DNA from: Streptomyces sp. YIM 121038
Lineage (GTDB): Bacteria > Actinomycetota > Actinomycetes > Streptomycetales > Streptomycetaceae
DNA: 64,000 nt
NCBI RefSeq assembly: GCF_006088715.1
Contig: NZ_CP030772.1
Coordinates: forward strand, 186,001-250,000
Direction: 5' to 3'
Shown here in pieces: positions 55,401 through 63,320 of this stretch. The notes under the pieces were generated by a model. That model ran no database searches and was not told the DNA's origin. It saw only the letters and a list, made by a program, of their open reading frames with translations. The translations under genes were made by a program, and so were the position numbers. Each line of letters opens with the position of its first letter. Position 1 is the first letter of the stretch.

Positions 55401-56671
55401 CAAAAGCCCCTGCAGCCCACTCAACCGTAACGCTTCAGGGCAACCTGCCCCCCGGTGAATATCAAGTCAAACTGATGGGCAAGGGCGGGAGCCAACTTGC
55501 CGCCGCCTCAACTCCCCTCAAGATTGTGGCCCGGACCATCACCTTCTATATCGCAGACCAGTCGTACGATGCCTGGAGCGCTACGCAGTCGCTGACCAAC
55601 TGCACCGGAACCGTCCATGACATTCCGCTAAAAGCATCTGGCTCAGAATATACCCGCGTCCAGTACAGCCAGGGATCACAGGCGATCCCCATGTCTGGCA
55701 GCATGGCCTTCACTCCTCCGGACCCCGGGCAGGGGACCCTCACCATCCGTTGGGAAATGGCCAACGACGGCTCCGTCACATACTCCCTGGATCGGAATGC
55801 AGCGAGCCCCCTCAGCGCTGTTTTCCTTACCACCTCGAACGGATCGGGGATTTCCAACCCGGCCTCGGCCCTGAAATACCCGGCCGGCCAGTCAGGTGGC
55901 GGCCCTCAGGCAACGTTGTACCTCCACCTGAGGAACGAAAAGCACCGGTCCATCTCCCTTACCTACCAGAACGGACTCGCCAGCTCGCTCGCCGTCACGG
56001 TTCCGGGCACAGCCGTCAACGCCACGCTCGACGGGAAACCCTCCACCTCTGTTGCGGCGAACAGCACATCACAGAAGTACCTCTGGACTGTCACTGCCTC
56101 TTCCCAGGAATCCTCCGCTACAGCAAACTGCACGTTCACCCATCCGGAAACACAAAAGTTGACGAGTCTTACCCTTACCTGGGCCAGTCCCGCCTACCCT
56201 GGGAAGCCGTCCTACACCATCACCTCACCCTCCGGAGAAATACTGCAGCTCACTGGGCTTTCCTCGCTACCTGCGGCGGGAAAGTACATCATCACCAACG
56301 TCGCGTTCCCCAACCGTGCCATCGATCAGGCGGATAGCAACGCAAATCCAGGCAGCAGGACCATCAGTTACCGCCGCGGCACGGGAGAAAATCAGCGGTG
56401 GACCATTGAGGCGAAATCCGGCAGTCTCTACTCCATTAAGAGCGGCCTCGCCGGCACCGCCTATCTCAGCCTAGACGGTGCTGATCCATCGAAGATCACC
56501 GTTCAGTCCACCCTCACACTGTGGTCAATCGAACCCTGCGGCGACGATGTATACCGCCTCCTGCATCCTAAAGGCGGCGTCCTTACCCTTCCCGCAGACA
56601 ATGACGGCCAACTCACACTGGCCACCTGGGAAAACCAAAACCAGCAGAAGTGGAAGTTCAACACTCCATAA
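52424..56671 (+). CDS. Giant tail-protein-I fusion with hemopexin-like, Ig-like repeat and ricin-B-like lectin regions
   Basis: The ATG at 52424 gives 1415 residues. Residues 1-190 are phage tail protein I-like (VLARDPMMRQFAEAVGRLLE, TPWLSWLAQVCDAPRL). Residues about 246-425 look hemopexin-like (FSSFLQGSIDAAAYSADRNC, VVDDILSVP). Residues about 427-1037 hold six repeats ending in PGxYTxYxxxxxxxLAxPxxF patterns (TPGVYTLYYGDPAFGAWFAN, PPGGYTAYWTAGSSTAWLAP). Residues about 1038-1285 hold beta-sandwich modules (ITFYIADQSYDAWSATQSLT). Residues 1287-1415 form a ricin-B-like domain with NQRWTI and QQKWKF. It probably joins the baseplate and binds target surface sugars or proteins; this is inference from domain types. 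Confidence 0.78.
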   Translation: MTDQPDLPSPSTRPALPSVLARDPMMRQFAEAVGRLLEPFHSALADLPRVLDPWRTDTPWLSWLAQVCDAPRLSPWGEGPQRAAIASAMALATERGTPAALRHHAALLGWELSVSDPGWVKTARELAEELTHGVPAHAGVTVALAWPPSEALDHYTARGQLRAVAEANCPAAIPFTTLLADGDAPTAALTLPARFQSVSGGARTVFFYRPGVEPGGLAQSNTAVDPTVGYDLTARRPVPGPSRLEHRWKGLGPTAFSSFLQGSIDAAAYSADRNCFLLVSGAQVAHWDGTGHAFTCVYSLGTVLPQWGTAVVDDILSVPTGEHKGLYVFSKNTYRHYPSAFEAPSTAAKDVNQLYAELPSEFHQGFDAVVEDPEREGVHYLLAGPRCAEIHQFRYVQTHFIHELWPGLPIRTSTPQRGGGAIIVSDLVTINQPLPVSYYSRTYSQGGEISLYAAPAVEYDNRRTLAAPLHQVEASNSSGSVTIAKEKISTPGVYTLYYGDPAFGAWFANPAEFTALLPANSRDTGKVAPDGTPVSGQAIGFTWRVKKEWQQGAAVVLYQGNGPQEQTPGAQASALAPLPLLAPGTQETGSVTAAVPGLPPGDWTACLVARGHAAWLATPNHFTVTLQNSDYGTLSLTNATAGSLPAHSAPLFRLTQPSNPHHQRPDGRLHIYPGQDIPSPDTLPTGIRAVWTEPVSSTTANYPASAQPPGGYTAYWTAGSSTAWLAPPVRFTVAMDPARPGSLSLNPIQGSATKVTYATPYDPAGKNIVAVFEHTPGTSNNKPLINTNRETWGAKAFKDAPNKTGTLNLSGDEFKTPGDYCVYFTGSSGGNLADPQYFHAMLSPLPEGIQITKPNDITDAANAQISFTTNFPHLKNYYCIRQGDLSPEGKEIEKEYLGNNSPVTLSHTYAPGKYTVYFFARNSPVAQLAAPKTFLVNAAVTEKDYIRLPASPPTYGDDIQIEYASRFGGNPEGYSSSDNLMTIWQNGVMKSSAKAPAAHSTVTLQGNLPPGEYQVKLMGKGGSQLAAASTPLKIVARTITFYIADQSYDAWSATQSLTNCTGTVHDIPLKASGSEYTRVQYSQGSQAIPMSGSMAFTPPDPGQGTLTIRWEMANDGSVTYSLDRNAASPLSAVFLTTSNGSGISNPASALKYPAGQSGGGPQATLYLHLRNEKHRSISLTYQNGLASSLAVTVPGTAVNATLDGKPSTSVAANSTSQKYLWTVTASSQESSATANCTFTHPETQKLTSLTLTWASPAYPGKPSYTITSPSGEILQLTGLSSLPAAGKYIITNVAFPNRAIDQADSNANPGSRTISYRRGTGENQRWTIEAKSGSLYSIKSGLAGTAYLSLDGADPSKITVQSTLTLWSIEPCGDDVYRLLHPKGGVLTLPADNDGQLTLATWENQNQQKWKFNTP

Positions 56672-57007
56672 TAAGGGTCGCAGTACAGGGGACTGCGGCC
56701 GGATGAACCAGGCAAGCCACCCCACGCTTTCCAGGAACTTGTTTGCAGGTGGTGTTTCCCATGCCACGACCCACACTGTTCTCGCACTCCCCACCCGGGC
56801 CCCCGCCGAGCCTGCTGCTGAGAACTGAGTGGAGCCTACAGCGGCTGCAGCAGACTCCGGCACACTGGGCTCCGGCCAACCCTGAGGGCTCGCGGCTGGA
56901 GAGCACGGTGCGACAGATCCACCTTCAATCTGGGGGGGTATCGCGGAAACACCCCTGATTCCCCAGCACTCGCCGCTATCCTCCTCTGGAAGGCTGAAAG
57001 GGCCACG
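56672..57007. other. Stretch between the tail-I gene and the cap gene
   Basis: About 336 bases. A frame from 56761 to 56958 (+) could encode a 65-residue basic, Pro-rich peptide, but I find no family motif and only a weak ribosome-binding site. The ATG at 57008 of the next gene is preceded by GGAAGG. Confidence 0.35.
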
Positions 57008-57655
57008 ATGATCGACACCATCGACGCACAACTGCGAGAGATCCTGAACGACGCCACTGGATCACGTACTGTCCAAGTGACATTTGATCCACCAACTAAT
57101 GCGAACGTTTCCGATCCGGTCATGCCAATCGTGAACGCATACCTCTACGACGTACGAGAAGATTCTTCACGCCGGGCCGCAGGCCGCATTCCTGTGAACG
57201 GCACCCCACCGGAGAAGTGGCCCACCGGCAAGCCCTACACAACAGCCACGCATGCACCATCTCGCTATCTGCGCCTGTCCTACATGATCACCACCTGGGC
57301 GCGCGATATTCCGACAGCACATCGGCTCCTGTCTGCTGCATACTGCCGACTGGCACTGACACGCACGCTCCCCTTGACGACGGCGGGCTTACCGTACCCG
57401 AACGCTGAATTGGAAGTGGGCCGTCCACCCATCGAAGACGGCCTCCTCTCTGAACTCTGGAGCACTTTCGGAAGCCCGCTGTCTCCCCTGCTGAACGTCA
57501 CCATCACCACGCCGATGTCCACCTTCGAGCATGATCAGATCACCGCTGCCCGCGTCACCCCCGACGGCGTGAACACCTCTACTACCCCTACGGCCAATGC
57601 TCAAGCCACTGCAAACACCAAGCGCCGTAGTGACAACAGCCAGGTGAGCTCATGA
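57008..57655 (+). CDS. Pvc16/Afp16-type sheath cap protein (DUF4255)
   Basis: The 215-residue protein has the Pvc16 N-terminal domain pattern: MIDTIDAQLREILND, VQVTFDPP, VNAYLYDVREDSSRR, RYLRLSYMITTWARDIPTAH and RLLSAAYCRLALTRTLPL. It closes the distal end of tube and sheath in Afp-type particles. A short Thr/Asn/Ser-rich tail follows. A TTA codon lies at 57389. It overlaps the ATPase ATG by ATGA, a coupling conserved in CIS loci. Confidence 0.88.
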   Translation: MIDTIDAQLREILNDATGSRTVQVTFDPPTNANVSDPVMPIVNAYLYDVREDSSRRAAGRIPVNGTPPEKWPTGKPYTTATHAPSRYLRLSYMITTWARDIPTAHRLLSAAYCRLALTRTLPLTTAGLPYPNAELEVGRPPIEDGLLSELWSTFGSPLSPLLNVTITTPMSTFEHDQITAARVTPDGVNTSTTPTANAQATANTKRRSDNSQVSS

Positions 57656-59862
57656 CATCCACTGAACCAGGGACTACAGCCGCTCCCCCACTGGCGACCG
57701 ACCTCGACACGGCGAGTGCCGGAAGATGGTATCTGCAGCGACATCTGACGGTACTGGAGCACCGCATCCGCCGCGCGGTCACTTCATCGGCCGCCGAGGC
57801 CCAGGATGCCGTGGCCAGCCTCTGGGGGCAGATGCAGTTGTCCCAGCAGGAAGCCGTGCGTCTGCTGCACGAGCCTTGTCCCGCCTCCCTGGCCCCAGAC
57901 CCGCTTGAGCAACGAATGCTGCAGGACATCGAAGAGGCCGCCGATGCAGCCGAGGACACCGGACACCGGCTGCCTCTGCGTGACCTGACCCATGCCTTTA
58001 CGCTGTCCGAGCACGAAACCGAGATTCTGCTGGTCGCGCTCGCACCACATCTGGACCGCCGGTTCGCCCGGCTCTACGGCTACCTCAACCATGATCCGGC
58101 CCTGGGCCACCCCACTGCCCACACCGCCCTGTACCTGGCCGGCCAGCCGACCATCAGCACACCGGCATGGTCATTACTCACCACCGGCCCCGCAGCACGC
58201 TACGGCCTGTGGCAACTCACCGACAACGAACATCCCTTCCTTAACCGCCCTCTTAAGGCAGCAGACCGCGTTGTGGCCCACCTCCTGGCACCAGACACCC
58301 CCGATCCGGCACTAGCGCCCTTCACCTCCTCTGCCTCCCTCTACCCCCTCGGAACCCCGGCGCTGCGTGAACATGCCAACCGCCTCCAGGCGGCGCTGAC
58401 CAGAGCGCAGGCGGTCTACCTGCGAGGACAGAACACAAACCAGGCGGGCACCATCACCGCCGACCAAGCACTCAGAACACTCACCACAGAGACACCACTA
58501 GCCGTCGACCTGCACCTGCTGGCCCAAGCAGACGATCCCACCGCAGCACTCACCGCCGTAGTGCGCGAGGCCAGGCTTCACGACCTCGGACTGCGCATCG
58601 GCCCCATCGACGCCCTCGGACACAACGCGGCAACACTGCTACCGCTCCTAGTACAGCTATGCGCCCCCCACACCCCACTCGTACTGACCGGGACCATACC
58701 CTGGCACCAGTGGGGCACCCACCCCGTCCAGGAGATGACTCCCCCCCCATGGGCACCGGAAGAGCGTGCCGCGGCATGGCTGCACGCTCTCACCAACACC
58801 ACCCCACCCCTGCTAGAACCCGCAGCAGCTGCCCAGGCCATGACCCCCTACAACCTGGGCCCCGACGACATCACCCAGGCCCTGGACAGCGCCCGCAGGC
58901 ATGCCGAAACCCACCGCATCCCCCTGGATACCCGCCTGCTGCAGCAAGCAGCACGACGCCAGTACACCGGCCACCTCACCCCACTCGCCCGCCACATCCA
59001 GCCCGACGTCACCTGGAACGACCTGGTCGTCCCCGACACCGTCCTCACCCAACTGCACGACCTGTCCCGCCGCGCCCGCTTCCGCGAACACGTCCTGGAC
59101 ACCTGGCGCCTGCGCCCCGGTAACGGACGCGGACACGGCGTCTGTGCCCTGTTCACCGGAGAATCGGGCACCGGCAAGACCCTGGCAGCCGAAGTCGTGG
59201 CCGCAGACATCGGCCTGGACCTCTACGTCATCAACCTCGCGACCGTCGTCGACAAATACATCGGCGAAACAGAAAAGAACCTCGAACGCCTCTTCACCGC
59301 AGCACAACACGCCAACGCCATCTTGTTCTTTGACGAAGCCGACGCTCTCTTCGGTAAACGCTCCGAAACCAAAGACGCCCACGACCGCTACGCCAACATC
59401 GAAACCTCCTACCTGCTCCAACGCCTCGAACAGCACAACGGCATCACCATCCTGGCCACAAACCTCTTCACCAACATCGATCAGGCCTTCATCCGCCGAT
59501 TCGACCTCATCGCCCACTTCCCCAAACCCGACGAACGCCTACGACACAGCCTCTGGAACCACTGCCTGGGTCCCCACACGCCCCGTGCCGACGACCTCGA
59601 CCTCGACCACCTCGCCCGCACCTTCGACGACCTCACCGGCGGCGACATCCGATGCTGCACCACGACCGCCGCCTACCACGCAGCCGAAACCAACCAACCC
59701 ATCACCACCCACACCCTCCTCCAAGCCGTACACCGCGAATACACCAAACTCGGACGTCTGCCCGATACTTCTGGGGTTGTTGAGGGTTCAGCGGCGGGCG
59801 TCGGAGAGCCGTCCGCCAAAGGTGATCTCGAAGGCGTACAGGGCCGCGTTCCAGCGTTGTGA
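57652..59862 (+). CDS. AAA+ ATPase of the CIS (Afp15-like), C-terminus replaced by IS sequence
   Basis: The 736-residue protein has a helical N-terminal half (about 1-460) and one AAA+ module. The module carries Walker A GESGTGKT (503-510), the Walker B block ILFFDEADALFGKRSE (Asp561, Glu562) and arginine-finger and sensor regions (TILATNLFTNIDQAFIRRFD). Afp15-type ATPases are needed for particle assembly. After HREYTKLGRL (about 59760) the last 33 residues are encoded by IS256 3'-end sequence running in the opposite direction, so the native last few residues are lost. The core is intact and function may persist. A TTA codon lies at 58174. Confidence 0.88.
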   Translation: MTSTEPGTTAAPPLATDLDTASAGRWYLQRHLTVLEHRIRRAVTSSAAEAQDAVASLWGQMQLSQQEAVRLLHEPCPASLAPDPLEQRMLQDIEEAADAAEDTGHRLPLRDLTHAFTLSEHETEILLVALAPHLDRRFARLYGYLNHDPALGHPTAHTALYLAGQPTISTPAWSLLTTGPAARYGLWQLTDNEHPFLNRPLKAADRVVAHLLAPDTPDPALAPFTSSASLYPLGTPALREHANRLQAALTRAQAVYLRGQNTNQAGTITADQALRTLTTETPLAVDLHLLAQADDPTAALTAVVREARLHDLGLRIGPIDALGHNAATLLPLLVQLCAPHTPLVLTGTIPWHQWGTHPVQEMTPPPWAPEERAAAWLHALTNTTPPLLEPAAAAQAMTPYNLGPDDITQALDSARRHAETHRIPLDTRLLQQAARRQYTGHLTPLARHIQPDVTWNDLVVPDTVLTQLHDLSRRARFREHVLDTWRLRPGNGRGHGVCALFTGESGTGKTLAAEVVAADIGLDLYVINLATVVDKYIGETEKNLERLFTAAQHANAILFFDEADALFGKRSETKDAHDRYANIETSYLLQRLEQHNGITILATNLFTNIDQAFIRRFDLIAHFPKPDERLRHSLWNHCLGPHTPRADDLDLDHLARTFDDLTGGDIRCCTTTAAYHAAETNQPITTHTLLQAVHREYTKLGRLPDTSGVVEGSAAGVGEPSAKGDLEGVQGRVPAL

Positions 59863-59900
59863 CCAGCGTCTGCGTCCCTGCCCGGTCTAGTCGAGGCTCA
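59788..59900 (-). pseudogene. IS256-family transposase 3' remnant
   Basis: The minus strand reads TGQGRRRWSQRWNAALYAFE and ITFGGRLSDARR, then TGA at 59788-59790. This is the C-terminus of IS256 transposases. A TAG lies just before TGQG. This fragment overlaps, in antisense, the altered end of the ATPase gene. Confidence 0.65.
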
Positions 59901-60003
59901 TGATGGGGGCTGTAAATCGTTCGGCTCTTCCAAGAATTTCGTAGCCGCTGATCGACGCGGTGCTTCCGTTCCTTCCGGGCTCGGTCAGATCGTGCCCCTT
60001 GTT

Positions 60004-61747
60004 GGACACCGTTGGTGAATTCAGCGGCGGCCTTCACGTGCTGTTGTCGTGGCGGGATGATGGCCGGAGCGGCGTGGGGGCGCGAGCGTGAGGTGATCAA
60101 CGTGTCGCTGCGTCCACGTCTGCCGGGCGAGGTTCCGGCCCGGACCGCCGAGGTGGCCCGGCTAGCGTTCCCGAAGGGCTGTCTGTGCATGCGGATCCGG
60201 GAGGCGCTCGGGCCGCTGTTCGCCGACAAGGACTTCGTGGATCTGTTCCCGCAGCGAGGTCGACCCGCCTGGCCGCCCCACCAGTTGGCGATCGTTTCGG
60301 TGCTCCAGTTCGCGGAGGGCCTGTCGGACCGCCAGGCGGCGGCTGCCCTGCGTGGACGCATCGACTGGAAGTTTCTTCTGGGGCTGGAACTGACCGATCC
60401 CGGATTCGACCATTCCGTGCTGAGCGAGTTCCGGGACCGTCTGGTGAATGACCGGGTACCACAGCGGGTGCTGGACCTGGTCCTGGACCGGCTGCGGGAG
60501 GCCGGTCTGCTGCCGCGCCCCGGCGGCCAGCGCACCGATTCCACGCATGTCCTGGCTGCGGTGCGACGGCTGAACCGCCTGGAGAACACCGCGGAACACC
60601 TGCGCGCCGCCCTGAACGCGCTGGCCGCCGCGGCTCCCGACTGGCTGCTGGGGACTGCGCCGGCCGACTGGTTCGACCGCTACCAGCGGCGCATCGAGGA
60701 CTATCGCCTGCCTCGCGGCGAGGGCCCGCGCACGCAGTACATGGAGCAGACCGGCCAGGACGGCATCCGGCTGCTGACCGCGATCCACGATCCCGGCGCC
60801 CCGTCGTGGCTGCGGCAGATCCCGGCCGTTGAGGCCCTGCGTCGCTACTGGGTCCAGGAGTTCTTCATCACGCAGGACCGGGTGCGGATGCGCGCCCCGA
60901 AGGACATGCCGCCCTCCCATGACCGCATCGAGTCCCCCTACGACGGCGAGGCCCGCTACTGCGTCAAGAACGCCACCGAATGGACCGGCTACAAGGTCCA
61001 TCTGACCGAGACCTGCGACGCGCACTCCCCGCACCTGATCACGCATGTCGTTACGACCGAGGCCACCGTCACCGATGTCGAGGTGACCGAGTCGGTTCAC
61101 GCCACTCTCGATGGGGCCGGACTGCTGGCCGGGGAGCACTTCGTCGGCCACCAGCGTCTCCAGCCACGGCGTGGAACTGACCGGCCCGATCCGCCACGAC
61201 ATCACCTGGCAGGGCAGGGCCAACGAGGGCTTCTCCATCGACGGCTTCCTCATCGACTGGGACACCCGCACGGCCGTCTGCCCGCAAGGGCACCGCAGCG
61301 TCCGCTGGAAACCCCACCAGCAGCGGCCCGGCTACTGGCAGTCCGACGTGTTCTTCGCCCGCCACGACTGCGCCGCCTGCCCGGTACGGTCGAAATGCAC
61401 CCGCTCGAAGACCGAGCCACGCAAACTCTCCCTGGCCCCGCGCGAGGAACACGAAGCGATCCGCGCCAGGCGACAGCTCCAGGAAACCGACCAGTGGCGG
61501 AGCCACTAAGCCACCCGAGCCGGCGTCGAAGGCACCCTCGCCCAGGGGTTACGCCGCTGCGGCCTGCGCAGAAGCCGCTTCACCGGCCTGCACAAGACCC
61601 GCCTCCAGCACGTACTCACCGCCACCGCCCTCAACCTCATCCGCACGGACGCCTGGCTGACCCAGACCCCACTCGCCAAGACCCGAACCTCACGCTTCAC
61701 GCGCCTTCGCCCCGCATGAGACACCGCCGAATTCGCCAACGGTGTCC
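60004..61747 (+). mobile_element. IS1182-family insertion sequence (second copy, defective)
   Basis: Inverted repeats of 22 bases (60004-60025, GGACACCGTTGGTGAATTC then AGC; complement at 61726-61747) match at 20 positions. The 5-base sequence TTGTT flanks both sides (59999-60003 and 61748-61752). The ends differ from those of the copy at 4078, so it is a different IS1182 member, but the target duplication is also five bases. Confidence 0.85.
60102..61720 (+). pseudogene. IS1182-family transposase pseudogene
   Basis: The front is intact ([54 protein letters not shown] with catalytic Asp, GYKVHLTETCDAHSPHLITH). Near 61150 the family sequence changes frame to GVELTGPIRHDITWQGRANE and the cysteine cluster CAACPVRSKC. 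A TAA at 61507 then interrupts before RAGVEGTLAQGLRRCGLRRS (Glu region), which runs to a stop at 61720. One frameshift plus one nonsense codon make it inactive. Confidence 0.85.
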
Positions 61748-61785
61748 TTGTTGTGGTGTAACGGATCAACTGGCGCTGCTGTTCG

Positions 61786-63229
61786 GGTCGCGTCTTCGGT
61801 GCGGTGTAAAAGGCTCGACGAGGGGTTCCGTGGGGTTGATGTGATGCGGCCTTGGTGAGGGACACGCGGGCCGGGGGTGCGAGGTGGATCACTTCTGTCT
61901 CGGTGGGGTGGAGCAGGTCGCGGCGTATGCGTTCGAGTTGGCGCGGGCCGGTGGGGGTGGTGGTGAAGCCGTGCCATCCGGTCGCGGTGCGGGACGGGAC
62001 GGCGAAGGCCAGGCTGACGCAGGAGGTCTCGCCGGGGAAGCGGCCGATGGCCTTGACCCGGCGCCGGGTCTTGCCGGAGGTCCGCTGGATGAAGCTGGAG
62101 TGGCGGATCCGCTTGTGGTGCTCGGCAGGGAAGCGCAGGGAGGCGGTGAGTGGACTCCGGTCTGCCAGAAGGGGCTTGAGGGCTGCGGGGTAGCTCTTCT
62201 CCCACTTCGCGGCGAAGGCGTCGGTGCGGCGCTGAACGGTCTCGACGAGCCGCTGACCAGGCGGGATACTGAGCTCGCTGGTATCGAAGTTCTCCCAGAA
62301 CTCCTTCTTGACCTGCTCGAGGTCGTGGCGGCTGGCCTTCGAGGTGACGTTGCGGCATTGGTGTATCAGACACCGCTGGCGCGGGCTGCGGCCCAGGACG
62401 GGCTCGCAGGCGGAGATGAGGGCGCTGCCGCCGTCGGATATCACCAGCAGCGGCGGGGTGAGGCCGCGGTCGAGGAGTCCCTGGAGGAAGCCGGCCCAGG
62501 CGTCGTGGGATTGGGAGCCGGCGGCTTCCAGGCCGATGAGGACGGGCCTGCCGCCGGTGTCGATGCCCCAGGCGGCGAGCACCGGCTCCGCGGGAGCGTT
62601 CGGGTGCATGCGGAAGGGCGAGGCGTCGATGAACAAGCAGTCCAGCGTGACGCCGGACAGATCGCGTTCGCGCCAGGCGTCGTACTCGGTGCGGACCGCC
62701 TGGCAGATGCTGGAGAGCGTGGACTTCGACAGCGCCGCATCCGGGCCCGATGCCTCGGCGGGGGTGTTCCGAACGTCGCGGGTGGACAGGCCGCGCACGA
62801 ACGAGGCGATGACGAGGGACTCGAGCGCGTTCGTGCGGGTCACCGTCGTCCCGAACAGACGCGAGGCGAACTTCTCGCTCGTGCCGCGCAGCTCGGGCTT
62901 CTTGACCTTGACCGGCCCGGATGTGGTCTTGATGACCGCCTCCCGGGGGTGCGTTGGCGGTGCCCGGCCCGCACCACCGGCGCCACGGGGCTGTCCTCGG
63001 CCGCATCCCGGCCGTCGTCGTCCTGGGCCGCAGCGGTGTCGGCGCGCTGGTACCGGGCGCGGCCGGGGAACTCACCCGCCTCAGCCGCCAGGGCCGTCTG
63101 GATGATCAGCTTCGCGCCGGGCCGGGCCACCTGCTCCAGGCAGTCGGCCAGCGGCCGGCCCTCAGCGAAGACGGCATCGATCCCGGCACGGAACGCCCCG
63201 GTAGGCGATACTCGCTCGTGCACGAGCAT
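61786..63229 (-). pseudogene. IS256-family transposase, frameshifted
   Basis: The N-terminal part starts at ATG 63229 (LADCLEQVARPGAKLIIQTA). Near 62950 it passes to the next frame, which continues KTTSGPVKVKKPELRGTSEK. The catalytic domain follows: LDCLFIDASPFRMHPNAPAE (Asp), PLLVISDGGSALISACEPVL (Asp), RCLIHQCRNVTSK and AEHHKRIRHSSFIQRT (Glu region near GETSCVSLAFAV). No stop is found in the catalytic frame before the left inverted repeat, so the end of the protein is also abnormal. An internal GTG at 62843 could start a shortened product lacking the DNA-binding front. Confidence 0.8.
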
Positions 63230-63307
63230 AGGTCCTTCCCTACGAACTTGGCGGTCCAGTACGAAACCTACGCTCGTCGCCTTTTACACCACTTTCTGGA
63301 CGCGACC
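61786..63307 (-). mobile_element. IS256-family element
   Basis: Similar inverted ends lie at 61786-61822 (GGTCGCGTC ... GGTGTAAAAGGC, then CGACGAG) and 63272-63307 (CTCGTCGCCTTTTACACC ... GACGCGACC). They share GGTCGCGTC, GTGTAAAAGGC and CGACGAG blocks, with mismatches between. The transposase reading runs leftward between them. I did not find a clear target duplication. Confidence 0.65.
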
Positions 63308-63320
63308 GCAGTTCGGGGTG

